Assembly (NCBI GenBank): GCA_036825615.1
Contig: DAISXY010000016.1
Span: forward strand, 1 to 64,000
Source: JAICXG01 sp036825615
GTDB taxonomy: Bacteria > Verrucomicrobiota > Verrucomicrobiia > Chthoniobacterales > UBA10450
DNA: 64,000 bases
Direction of reading: 5' to 3'
Below, one piece after another: positions 46,064-54,883 of the stretch. The notes below the pieces were generated by a model. It searched no databases. It saw only the letters and a list, made by a program, of their open reading frames with translations, and had not been told where the DNA came from. The position numbers and the translations under genes are program-made. Each line of letters begins with the position of its first letter. Position 1 is the first letter of the stretch.

Positions 46064-47818
46064 ATGATTTATCGGCGCGTTCTTCGCTATTATCGACCGT
46101 TCCTCGCGCCGACGCTCCTCGGGCTCTTACTTTCGCTTGCCGGCATCGGAGTGAACCTGCTCAAGCCCTGGCCCTTCAAGTTTATCGTCGATAACATCAT
46201 TCCCGCCGGCTCCGCTTTTCGCGCCGCTCATCCCAATTGGCGCATCTACATTCCCCTTCTCTGCCTTGCCTTGGTCGGTCTGCAAATAATCTGGGGGTTG
46301 CTTAACCTCGCGACCAATTACCTTTTCGTGAAGATCGGATTGCAAGCTTTGCTCAAGTTGCGGACCGACGTCTACACGCACCTTCAACGCCTTTCGCTCA
46401 AGTTCCACGATGCGCGCCGTTCGGCTGACTCGAGCTTTCGGGTTGCTTATGATTCGCAGGCCATCCAGACCATCTATAACAAAGGGTTCACTAACATCTT
46501 TGGTTCCGTCATCACCCTGGTCGGCGCTTTTGTCATCATGGTCGCGCTCGACTGGCAGCTCACCCTCCTCTCCTTAGCCATTGTGCCTTTCATCATGGGG
46601 GCGATCTATTTTTTTGCCCGCCGCATCCGGCAGGAATCCACCACGGTAGCCGAACAGGACAGCGCGCTGCTGACCCAGACGCAGGAAGGCCTCGGCGCAA
46701 TCCGGATGGTGCACGCTTTTGGGCGGGAAGATTTCGAGGTCACGCAATTTCGCGAGCGAGCGCAGCAAAGTCTGCGCGCCAACCTGCGGCTTACTCTTAC
46801 AAACGTAAACAGCGCTCTAATCATCAGCACGGTTACCGTGATGGGGACCGCGGCGATGTATTATCTCGGGACAATGCATGTTCTGTCCGGAACGCTTACT
46901 CTCGGATCGCTTATCGTCTTTAGCTCCTATCTCGTGATGTTGTATCAACCGCTCGAGGCTCTCACTTACACCGCCTGGGCGATGGAAGGAGCTACGGCCG
47001 GGGCCCGGCGCTGCTTCGAGGTGCTCGATCGCCCCGATGACGTTCATGATTCACCCAATGCAGTTGATATCTCCGGCACGCGCGGCGCGATCGCGTTCGA
47101 GGAGGTCAGCTTTGGCTATGACGAGGAGCGTCCTGTCCTGCGCAATATCGACCTACAGATCGCGCCCAACCAGATCATCGCATTGATCGGCGGCACCGGG
47201 GCGGGCAAGAGCACCCTGCTAAGTCTCGTCCCCAGGTTTTATGATCCAACTTCAGGCGCCGTCCGGCTCGATGGCCGCGACCTGCGTCAGATCACCAAGA
47301 AATCGCTCCGCTCCCAGATCGCAATTGTGCTCCAGGACACCTTGCTTTTTTCCACTACGATTCGCGAGAACATCGCTTATGGCCGGCCTGACGCGACCGA
47401 GGAGGAAATCCGCCAAGCCGCGCGGCGAGCACAGGCCGACGAGTTCATTCGGAGTTTACCTAACGAGTATGAGAGTCCTGTGGGTGAACGCGGCGGTCAT
47501 CTCAGCGTCGGACAACGCCAGCGCATCGGGATCGCGCGGGCCTTTCTCAAGAACGCGCCTATCCTTCTTCTCGACGAACCGACCTCGGCCCTCGACCCAA
47601 AAACCGAAGCAGCAATCATGGAAACGATCAAAGAGTTAATGCGCGGTCGCACCACTCTCATCGTTACTCATCGCCTCGCGACGGTACACAACGTCGACCA
47701 GATCGTCGTTCTCGAGCATGGTCGGGTGGTCGAGCGCGGGCGCGGGCCCGAGTTGGTTGCGCAGCAAGGCGCTTACGCCAAACTCTACGCCGCCGGGAAT
47801 TACCCAAAGCATGAGTAA
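46064..47818 (+). CDS. MsbA-type ABC exporter (fused permease and ATPase)
   Basis: 584 residues. Six transmembrane helices (about 10-320), then a cytosolic ABC ATPase: Walker A GGTGAGKSTLL, Q-loop IVLQDTLLFS, signature LSVGQRQRIGIARA, Walker B ILLLDEPTSALD, and the H-loop VTHRLATV. It is the first gene of an operon. The stop overlaps the next start as ATGAGTAA, and the following two genes are an acyltransferase and a glycosyltransferase. Lipid-linked saccharide or glycolipid export is therefore the likely role, inferred from context. Confidence 0.93.
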   Translation: MIYRRVLRYYRPFLAPTLLGLLLSLAGIGVNLLKPWPFKFIVDNIIPAGSAFRAAHPNWRIYIPLLCLALVGLQIIWGLLNLATNYLFVKIGLQALLKLRTDVYTHLQRLSLKFHDARRSADSSFRVAYDSQAIQTIYNKGFTNIFGSVITLVGAFVIMVALDWQLTLLSLAIVPFIMGAIYFFARRIRQESTTVAEQDSALLTQTQEGLGAIRMVHAFGREDFEVTQFRERAQQSLRANLRLTLTNVNSALIISTVTVMGTAAMYYLGTMHVLSGTLTLGSLIVFSSYLVMLYQPLEALTYTAWAMEGATAGARRCFEVLDRPDDVHDSPNAVDISGTRGAIAFEEVSFGYDEERPVLRNIDLQIAPNQIIALIGGTGAGKSTLLSLVPRFYDPTSGAVRLDGRDLRQITKKSLRSQIAIVLQDTLLFSTTIRENIAYGRPDATEEEIRQAARRAQADEFIRSLPNEYESPVGERGGHLSVGQRQRIGIARAFLKNAPILLLDEPTSALDPKTEAAIMETIKELMRGRTTLIVTHRLATVHNVDQIVVLEHGRVVERGRGPELVAQQGAYAKLYAAGNYPKHE

Positions 47819-48395
47819 CGTCAAGAGCGATCGCCGCGTAGAAGGCGACTGGTGGACTGAGCCAATCCCGCCCAACGTTCATTTTGGCGCCGGCTTTTAT
47901 TGCGAAAGCGCGCAAGTTTTTCGCAAACTGCGGAGCCGGCGTCCGGATGCTGTCTCGTTAGGCAACTATGTCTCCTGCTACGCCGGCTGTTCCTTTGCTA
48001 TTGGCGAAAATGGCCGCTGCCAGGTGGGCGATTTTACCCTCATGAACGGAGCCCTTATTATGGCCGAGGAACTGATCGAGATTGGCAGTTACTGTCTCAT
48101 CTCCTGGAACGTCGGCATCGCCGACTCCGATTTTCACCCCCTCGACCCGGCGGAACGCCGCCGCGACGCGCTCGCCCTCGCTCCTTATTACAAGGAGCGC
48201 CCGCCCCGCCCGCCGATTCGCACCGCGCCGGTGCGGATCGGCAACAACGTCTGGATTGGAATGAACGCGGTTATTCTGAAAGGAGTTACAATCGGCGATA
48301 ACTCTGTCGTCGCCGCGGGAGCAGTCGTATCGAAGAGCATTCCGGCCGATACCGTCGTCGCGGGTAACCCTGCGCTTATCGTCAAGCAGCTATGA
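47811..48395 (+). CDS. Left-handed beta-helix acyltransferase (hexapeptide repeat)
   Basis: 194 residues from ATG 47811. Hexapeptide-repeat acyltransferase of the WbbJ/maltose-acetyltransferase type: GNYVSCYAGCSFAIGENGRCQVGDFTLMNGALIMAEELIEIGSYCLISWNV, then the classic C-terminal coils VRIGNNVWIGMNAVILKGVTIGDNSVVAAGAVVSKSIPADTVVAGNPALIVK. It would O- or N-acetylate a sugar. Its start codon overlaps the stop of the ABC exporter (8 nt), and its stop overlaps the next start by 4 nt, so it is translationally coupled on both sides. Confidence 0.9.
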   Translation: MSNVKSDRRVEGDWWTEPIPPNVHFGAGFYCESAQVFRKLRSRRPDAVSLGNYVSCYAGCSFAIGENGRCQVGDFTLMNGALIMAEELIEIGSYCLISWNVGIADSDFHPLDPAERRRDALALAPYYKERPPRPPIRTAPVRIGNNVWIGMNAVILKGVTIGDNSVVAAGAVVSKSIPADTVVAGNPALIVKQL

Positions 48396-49564
48396 AACGT
48401 AAACGAATCGTCGTCATGGGCTTTATGGGCTCAATGCCAATCGCCGGGGTAATCTGGCAACATGTCCACTACCTCGTCGGTCTGCAGCGACTCGGGCACG
48501 AGGTTTACTACATCGAAGACTCTGCCCGGCTGCCTTATAACCCGCAGACCTTTGAAGTGAGTGAGGACTTTACCTATGCGGCGCGGGTACTGGCGCAGCT
48601 TGCGAATGAATTTGGATTCGAACATCATTGGGCCTATTGCGCACGTTATCTCTCCGGCAAGCCCACGGCCGGCCTGCGCCTGGCCAAAATCCAGCAGCTC
48701 TATCGCGAAGCCGATGCCATCCTGAACGTTTGCGGCGCGCAGGAATTCAATGACGACCTGCTCAAGAGCGACAGCATTCTCTATATCGAGAGCGATCCCG
48801 GCGTCGAACAGATCAAGGTCGACAAGCGCATTCATTGCACCATCAATTACCTGCGCAAGCACCGCGCTCTTTTCACCTTTGGCGAGAACATCGGGACCGA
48901 CCGCTTTCCGGTTCCGCTCCACCGGCTGACGTGGCTCCCGACGCGACAACCGGTCGCGACCGATCTTTGGAAAACCAGCCGCCCGCCCGCCGGCCCGGCT
49001 GTCTTTACTTCCATCGCCAATTGGTCCACGAGCGGACTCAAAGATATCGAATGGCGGGGCGACACCTATCTCTGGAGTAAGTCCCGCGAATTCCTCCGCT
49101 TCGTCGGCGCGCCGAAGAAAGCGGACGAGCCCTTCGAGCTCGCAACCGATATCAAGGAGGAAAAAACGCGCGCCCGTTTCCTCGCCAACGGCTGGCGCTT
49201 TACCAGCCCGCACGAGATGAGTGTGGACTACTGGCAGTACCGCGATTATATCCGCCGTTCCAAAGGCGAATTCACGGTCGCAAAAGACCAATACATCCGT
49301 CTGCATACTGGTTGGTTCAGCGATCGCAGTGCCTGTTATCTCGCTGCGGGACGTCCCGTCATAACCCAGGAAACCGGGTTTACCGACCATTACGGGAATG
49401 GCAGCGGCTTGTTCGCCTTTAGTTCGTTAGGCGAGATCAGCGAGGCTGTCCGTGAAATTAATTCGGACTATCGGAAGCACAGCCGCGCCGCGCGTGCTCT
49501 TGCCCGGGAAGTGTTCGAAGCGGAAAAGGTCCTGCGTGATCTGCTCGAGCGCGCCGGCATTTAA
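48392..49564 (+). CDS. Glycosyltransferase-like protein (GT-B fold)
   Basis: 390 residues. The N-terminal MGFMGSMPIAGVIWQHVHYLVGLQRLGHEVYYIED and the C-terminal LHTGWFSDRSACYLAAGRPVITQETGF...FSSLGEISEAVREI are typical of GT-B/CgeB-like glycosyltransferases. The acceptor-binding and nucleotide-binding halves are visible, but the donor sugar cannot be read. It starts within the stop of the acyltransferase (ATGA). Third gene of the exporter operon. Confidence 0.82.
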   Translation: MKRKRIVVMGFMGSMPIAGVIWQHVHYLVGLQRLGHEVYYIEDSARLPYNPQTFEVSEDFTYAARVLAQLANEFGFEHHWAYCARYLSGKPTAGLRLAKIQQLYREADAILNVCGAQEFNDDLLKSDSILYIESDPGVEQIKVDKRIHCTINYLRKHRALFTFGENIGTDRFPVPLHRLTWLPTRQPVATDLWKTSRPPAGPAVFTSIANWSTSGLKDIEWRGDTYLWSKSREFLRFVGAPKKADEPFELATDIKEEKTRARFLANGWRFTSPHEMSVDYWQYRDYIRRSKGEFTVAKDQYIRLHTGWFSDRSACYLAAGRPVITQETGFTDHYGNGSGLFAFSSLGEISEAVREINSDYRKHSRAARALAREVFEAEKVLRDLLERAGI

Positions 49565-49584
49565 TTGGTCAACGGAGGGATCAC

Positions 49585-51405
49585 GTGACAGGTTCCAGAA
49601 CCAGAGTTTGGCGATGGTTGCTCAGTTTGCTCATTGCTCCCCTTACTCTGGCGGTTGCTCGCCCGGCAACGGTTCCACGGCTGGAGAACGACCTGCTGAA
49701 AATCGATGTTTCGCCCGAAAACGGTGAGATCCGTGTCCAGGATAAGCGCAACCAGATCATCTGGCGGCAAGATATCGTTCCCGGATACAAACTGGCAGGC
49801 GACAGCATTCATCTGAGCGATCGCTCTCTCTCGTATCGTGTCCTTGGCCCAGGTGAAGTTTGTGATGTGACAATCGACCTTAACCCCGGCAGATCACCGG
49901 GGCTTGACCTTAAGCTCAATCTGCCTAACGAGCATTACGCCAGGCTCCCGGCTTACCCTTTCCATTTTGTCGCCCCGGGCGCCGATGGCTGGTTCTATGT
50001 CCAGAATACCACCGGCGAAGGCATACTCATGCCGCTCGACCGTCCCGGTCAAATTGAGAACGCCTTTTCCTGGAGCGGCAGCCAGCCCTGGTGGGGTCTG
50101 ACCGATCTCGAGCATGGTTTGATGGTGCGCCTTGACACGTTCCGCAATGTGGAACGCCGTGACTCGGTCTACGGCCTACCCATGCGGCTCCACGTCGATG
50201 TGCTCGACAAGGGCGGCTATGTCGCGATGGCGCAGCTTTTCCGGGATTACTTCCTGGCCGGGCACCCGGAGCTGAAACCATTGCGCGATCGAGTAAGCAG
50301 GCGTCCGCCAGTAGCGGCCCTCAAGGACGCTGTCTATGTCTATCTCTGGGGCGAAAACCCGGCGGATGACTTGTCGCTCGTGAAGGAGATGAAGGCCGCG
50401 GGAATCGAGCATGGCATCGCCGTCTTCTATGGCAGACATCCGGTGGATAAAGCGCTGTTCGACGGGATCAAGGAAGCTGGCTGGGTACCAGGGATGTATC
50501 AGATGCCGACCGGCAATCTCTTTCGGGTCGGTCGGCACGGCTGGCCCAACAAGGTCCTTACTGGTCAGCTCCGACCAGATGAACTGCGGCGCGGGAATGA
50601 TTCACGCGGCTGGGATCGAATCTGCGCAAAATACCAACTCCCGCGGTGGTTGGAGAAAGCGAAGTCACTCCTTGGCAGTTACGGACCGGAGTTGTTTTAC
50701 TTCGACACACTGGTCGTCCAGTTGGCGCCTTGTCTAAGCCCACAACATCCTTCGACGATTGAGGAAAACAAGGACGCCCGGCTTAAGCTCATGGAGGAAA
50801 CTCAGCAGCTCGGCACCGTTGTCGGCTCCGGCGAGGGACTTTGTCCTACCTGGGCCTTGCCTGGGCTCGACTACTTCGAAGGGATGATGTCTTTGCGCAC
50901 TTATGCAGATCCGCGGCTAAAAATCCCGCGCGGCGGTTATGCTACCGATCTCGGCCAGGGTTATGCGGAAGACGCAGCGGTTCTGCTCGACGAGAAAAGA
51001 AGAATCCCGCTTTATCAACTCGCGTTTCACGACTATGTCGCGGGGACCTGGGTTTGGCGCGATACAAATTTTCAGAGCCGGCCTTTCGCCTGGAAGAAGG
51101 ACCTATTCAATATCCTCTACGGGACGATGCCGATGTGGCATATCAACCGCCAGCTCTGGCAGGAACATAAGTCGGAATATGTTGCGAGTTATCGCGCGAT
51201 CGCGTCGGTCCGTTCGAAAATTGGCTTTGCCCAAATGACTGGTCACGGCTGGCTGACGCCGGATCGAACTGTGCAATATAGTGACTGGAGCACAGGTGAT
51301 CGCGTGATTGTCAACTTTGGTGACCGCAAGTTTTCGGGGCCGGGAGACATGACGATTGCACCTCGCTCATTTCTCTTGAAACGCCGCGATGACGGGAATC
51401 AATAA
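49585..51405 (+). CDS. Exported glycosidase-like protein
   Basis: 606 residues with a GTG start and an unusually good Shine-Dalgarno (GGAGG 6 nt before the GTG). A signal peptide ends near LAVARPA. The body has an N-terminal beta-sandwich (DLLKIDVSPENGEIRVQDKRNQIIWRQDIVPG), followed by a catalytic-barrel-type region (AVYVYLWGENPADDLSLVKEMKAAGIEHGIAVFYG; LFYFDTLVVQLAPCL). It ends in a C-terminal beta domain. The architecture resembles exported glycoside hydrolases with a supersandwich plus barrel, but I cannot fix a family or the nucleophile. It is 20 nt after the glycosyltransferase, so probably the same operon. Confidence 0.7.
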   Translation: MTGSRTRVWRWLLSLLIAPLTLAVARPATVPRLENDLLKIDVSPENGEIRVQDKRNQIIWRQDIVPGYKLAGDSIHLSDRSLSYRVLGPGEVCDVTIDLNPGRSPGLDLKLNLPNEHYARLPAYPFHFVAPGADGWFYVQNTTGEGILMPLDRPGQIENAFSWSGSQPWWGLTDLEHGLMVRLDTFRNVERRDSVYGLPMRLHVDVLDKGGYVAMAQLFRDYFLAGHPELKPLRDRVSRRPPVAALKDAVYVYLWGENPADDLSLVKEMKAAGIEHGIAVFYGRHPVDKALFDGIKEAGWVPGMYQMPTGNLFRVGRHGWPNKVLTGQLRPDELRRGNDSRGWDRICAKYQLPRWLEKAKSLLGSYGPELFYFDTLVVQLAPCLSPQHPSTIEENKDARLKLMEETQQLGTVVGSGEGLCPTWALPGLDYFEGMMSLRTYADPRLKIPRGGYATDLGQGYAEDAAVLLDEKRRIPLYQLAFHDYVAGTWVWRDTNFQSRPFAWKKDLFNILYGTMPMWHINRQLWQEHKSEYVASYRAIASVRSKIGFAQMTGHGWLTPDRTVQYSDWSTGDRVIVNFGDRKFSGPGDMTIAPRSFLLKRRDDGNQ

Positions 51406-51475
51406 GGTTCGTCACCTGCCTCGTTGTCAGGCCCAGACTGTCACACTGCCGACCAGTTAGCGGCGAGTTGATGAG

Positions 51476-51916
51476 TTAATCTAGCAGTTGCGTTCCCGGC
51501 GTTCTGCCTTCATCGACGTCATGCAGATCGACCCAGGTCTGGATATCATCGCGCTTACCCCAGCCGTAACGTTCCTTGGCTGCCTGCAACTCCGCGCTTC
51601 CCGCGTCGCGCCAACCGCGCTTGGCGAGAAAGGCATTCCAAATTTGGATTTCTTCCTCAGTCGGGCGGCGGCCGTGGGCGAAGCACCATTCCAGGACTTC
51701 CTCGTCACTTCCGCCCTCCAAAGTCCGTCTTACCAGCTCGTCGTAATTGACGCCGAGAAAACGGGTGCAGCGGGCGTCGAACAAATCGGGTTCCTCCACC
51801 CCGACGCAATAATCCGGCGGCAATTTGCCTGCGGCGTGGAGCCGAATCTTGTCCAGCATGCGCGCAAAATAAATCAGGCCTTCCGTTTTTTGGTAATCAC
51901 TGCAAGGCGGCCGCAT
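51476..51916 (-). CDS. DUF5069-family protein
   Basis: 146 residues from MRPPCSDYQKTEGLIYFARMLDKIRLHAAGKLPPDY; an upstream open stretch to 52039 is not family-like. The pattern GVEEPDLFDARCTRFLGVNYDELVRRTLEGGSDEEVLEWCFAHGRRPTEEEIQIWNAFLAKRGWRD is characteristic of DUF5069, a soluble helical family frequent in Verrucomicrobiota and Planctomycetes; no biochemical function is known to me. It is divergent from the MocR gene. Confidence 0.8.
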   Translation of the reverse strand: MRPPCSDYQKTEGLIYFARMLDKIRLHAAGKLPPDYCVGVEEPDLFDARCTRFLGVNYDELVRRTLEGGSDEEVLEWCFAHGRRPTEEEIQIWNAFLAKRGWRDAGSAELQAAKERYGWGKRDDIQTWVDLHDVDEGRTPGTQLLD

Positions 51917-52049
51917 CTGCCGAAATCTCCGGCGTTGTGGTAAGGTGTCAATATTAGCTGTGAGAAAGAAAAAACAGATCCCTGCCGGAACGAAAGGAAA
52001 TCGCTCGCGAGAGAAAAGACGCCGCCGCCGTTCAATCATCGCGTTCGAA

Positions 52050-53516
52050 ATGATCCGGCTGGACCGAACGGCCAGTGAGCCGTTGCACCAGCAACTCTAT
52101 CGTCAGATTCGCGATGAGTTACTCACCGGCCGGTTTAGTCGCAGCTCCTCTCGCCTGCCCTCCTCGCGCGCCTTGGCTGCCGACCTTGGGATTGCGAGAC
52201 TAACAGTCAATCTCGCATTTTCGAAGTTACACGAAGAAGGTTATCTCCGTTCGCAGGCAGGATCGGGGACCTTTGTCGCGGACCGGCTGCCGGAGACATT
52301 CCTAAGCGCCCCGGTTCCCCAGCGGCCACCGCTCTTCGAACGGCCGCCCCGGATTTCGCGCCGAGTGAGAGACATTCCTGACCAGCGAGTCGGCAGTGAG
52401 TTCAACTATGGGATCGCCGGAGCGCCCGGTGTCTCCTTTGTTCCAGCACTGGCAGCGCTTGATGAGTTTCCGGTTGAAACCTGGGAGCGACTTAGGGCTC
52501 AGGTCCTGGCAAATAAAGGAGCGCATCTGCTTCAATATGCGTCCAGTCGCGGGGACCCCGACTTGCGCCAGGCACTGGCCGGCTATCTCTGCGATTACCG
52601 CGGCGCCCGCGGCGACGCCGATCAGATCATCATTACCGCCGGGACACAGCAGGCAATGATGATTTGTGCCCTCGCCTTGATCGACCCGGGGGATGTCGCA
52701 TGGATTGAAGATCCGGGTTTCTACCAGGCGCGGCGGGTGCTTGGCTTTGCCGGGGCAAGAGTGGTCCCAAGGCGGGTTGATAGCGAGGGAATCGTGATCG
52801 CGCGCCGCGCGAAAGAACCCGCGCCCAAAATCATTTACGTTACACCGTCGCATCAATTCCCACTCGGCATGACGATGAGCCTGGCGCGAAGACGTGCATT
52901 AATCGATTTCGCTCATCAACGCGACGCTTATATCTTTGAAGACGATCATAACTCGGAGTTCCGTTTTACTGGACCGCCGCTTCCCTGCCTGCAAGGATTG
53001 GATGACTGCGGGCGCGTGATCTATGCCGGGACCTTAAGCAAGATCCTCTATCCTTCATTGCGCCTCGGCTACATTCTCGCGCCCAGAACCCTGGTCGAGC
53101 CAATGATCAAGATCCGCGCCGTCCTCGACCAGCATTCGCCGGCGATCGATCAGGCGACCCTCGCTCGCTTCATTGCTGAGGGATACTTCCTCAGCCACAT
53201 CAAACGGATGCGAAAGCTGTATGCCGAGCGGCGGGAGTTTTTCATTGGCCAATTCAATGAACTCCTCGACAAACATTTCTTCCTCCAGATTCCAGAGGCG
53301 GGATTGCACTTTGTCGCGTGGTTGCGACGCAAGGATGACCTGCCGAAAATCATCCGCGTCTGCACCCAGCTTGGGATCAGACCCTCGCCGCTCTCTTCCT
53401 GTTTTATGCGACCAACGCCCAACCCGGCTCTCACTTTTGGATTTGCCGCCTGGACGGGCGCCCAGATTCGGGAGGGGTTGGCAAAGCTGGCAGCTGCCCT
53501 GGATAAGCCCGAATAA
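52050..53516 (+). CDS. MocR-type (GntR/aminotransferase-like) transcriptional regulator
   Basis: 488 residues from MIRLDRTASEPLHQQLYRQIRDEL, the standard MocR start; the frame is open to a GTG at 51945. The N-terminal winged helix (GntR) covers about 5-75 (LPSSRALAADLGIARLTVNLAFSKLHEEGYLRSQAGSGTFVA). A type I aminotransferase-like domain follows, with the PLP lysine in AGTLSKILYPSLRLGY. Such regulators sense PLP or amino compounds and control a neighbouring metabolic operon. The aminotransferase gene at 54882 is nearby on the other strand, but a target is not proven. Confidence 0.88.
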   Translation: MIRLDRTASEPLHQQLYRQIRDELLTGRFSRSSSRLPSSRALAADLGIARLTVNLAFSKLHEEGYLRSQAGSGTFVADRLPETFLSAPVPQRPPLFERPPRISRRVRDIPDQRVGSEFNYGIAGAPGVSFVPALAALDEFPVETWERLRAQVLANKGAHLLQYASSRGDPDLRQALAGYLCDYRGARGDADQIIITAGTQQAMMICALALIDPGDVAWIEDPGFYQARRVLGFAGARVVPRRVDSEGIVIARRAKEPAPKIIYVTPSHQFPLGMTMSLARRRALIDFAHQRDAYIFEDDHNSEFRFTGPPLPCLQGLDDCGRVIYAGTLSKILYPSLRLGYILAPRTLVEPMIKIRAVLDQHSPAIDQATLARFIAEGYFLSHIKRMRKLYAERREFFIGQFNELLDKHFFLQIPEAGLHFVAWLRRKDDLPKIIRVCTQLGIRPSPLSSCFMRPTPNPALTFGFAAWTGAQIREGLAKLAAALDKPE

Positions 53517-53631
53517 AATACTTCGCCGCCGGCACAGCTCAGAATAAGTGGTCTTATCCGAAATCACGAAGTGGCTCTTTCCGAGTTAGGTCAGTGTTCT
53601 CATGATGGTTGCAACAAAGGAGCAATCAAAT

Positions 53632-54831
53632 ATGAGAACAAATCAAACTAACATACCAGTCGTCTGGCGCTTGATCGCTTTGATCGCGGCCGGTCTTAGC
53701 TTCGGTGTCATGTCGGTTTTCGCCGACGACCTGCCGAATTACACCGTCACAAGCCTGGTATCGCTGGGCGGCAGTTCGAGTGCGGGAAACAGCATCAACA
53801 ATCGCGGTTTTGTCTCCGGTTATTCGAACCTCGCAGATAACATGAGCCGCCACGCCATCGTCTGGCGCAGGAACGAGAGCCACACCTTGGTCGACCTGGG
53901 CACGCTCGGGGGACCGAATAGCAGTGTCACTTGGAATGTGAAGAATGACCACGGCTTCATCGTCGGGATTGCTCAAACCGACATTCCTGATCCGCTCGGC
54001 GAACTCTGGAGTAGCGCATTCTTTTATCCAGGACCGAACAACTTCGGGTTTGTCAACCGCGGCTTCATCTGGAAACACGGCCGGGGAATGAGGGCGCTTC
54101 CAACTCTTGGAGGCACGCATGGCTTTGCGGCTGGCGCGAATAACTACGAAGAGGTGGCCGGCTGGGCGGAAAATACCTGTCACGACCCGCTTTGTGTCCC
54201 GCCGCAGGTATTGCAATTTCGGCCGGTTATTTGGGGACCGCGGGTGAACCAGATTCGTGAGTTACCACTTATCGCCGGTGATAGCTCGGGCGCGGCGACA
54301 GCGATTAATGACCAGCATGTCGCGATTGGAATCTCGGGTATCTGCGACCAGGCGGTCGGTCGTTACACTGCGATCCATGCGGTCGTGTGGCAGCATGGCA
54401 CCGTGACAGACATTGGGAATCTCGGGGCGGAATTCTGGAACACACCTACTGCCATTAACGCCTTAGGCACCGTCGTCGGCTTTGACGGTGATCCCGCCTT
54501 TCCCGAAGGCGATATTCTCCACGCCTTCATTTGGACGGCGACTGGCGGTCTCCAGCCTCTTCCTCCGCTGCCCGGCCACGTGGATAGCGAGGCGTACGGC
54601 ATCAATGATAGCGGCACTGTTGTCGGCGTCTCATGCGATTCAGACTTTGTCGATTGTCGCGGCGTGCGTTGGGATGATGGAGTCGTCACCGACCTTAATG
54701 ACCTCAAGCAGCCAGAGTTCACCGATCGGTTGGAGACAGCCAAGGACATTAACAACGAGGGCGAGATCACCGGTCGTTCCATTTCCGCGACCGGCGTCCG
54801 CACATCCTACCTGGCCCAGCCTAACGACTGA
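53632..54831 (+). CDS. Exported HAF-repeat protein
   Basis: 399 residues from ATG 53632 (GGAG lies 9 nt upstream; the frame is open a further 10 codons). Signal peptide about 1-30 (ending SVFADD). The rest is HAF-type repeats: VSLGGSSSAGNSINNRGFVSGY, LGTLGGPNSSV, LPTLGGTHGFAAGANNYEEVAGWAE, PLPGHVDSEAYGINDSGTVVG. These are extracellular beta-propeller-like repeats of unknown ligand. The last codons before the stop encode Pro-Asn-Asp using an exact GCCTAACGA (54829). Confidence 0.82.
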   Translation: MRTNQTNIPVVWRLIALIAAGLSFGVMSVFADDLPNYTVTSLVSLGGSSSAGNSINNRGFVSGYSNLADNMSRHAIVWRRNESHTLVDLGTLGGPNSSVTWNVKNDHGFIVGIAQTDIPDPLGELWSSAFFYPGPNNFGFVNRGFIWKHGRGMRALPTLGGTHGFAAGANNYEEVAGWAENTCHDPLCVPPQVLQFRPVIWGPRVNQIRELPLIAGDSSGAATAINDQHVAIGISGICDQAVGRYTAIHAVVWQHGTVTDIGNLGAEFWNTPTAINALGTVVGFDGDPAFPEGDILHAFIWTATGGLQPLPPLPGHVDSEAYGINDSGTVVGVSCDSDFVDCRGVRWDDGVVTDLNDLKQPEFTDRLETAKDINNEGEITGRSISATGVRTSYLAQPND

Positions 54832-54848
54832 TCGCGTAACGACGCAAG

Positions 54849-54883
54849 AGCGGAGGGACCGCGGTCCAGCGTCTCCCTCCGCT
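54849..54883. terminator. Shared hairpin between convergent genes
   Basis: AGCGGAGGGA (54849-54858) pairs perfectly with TCCCTCCGCT (54874-54883). The hairpin sits between the HAF gene and the aminotransferase gene, and overlaps the aminotransferase stop codon; probably a bidirectional terminator. Confidence 0.65.
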
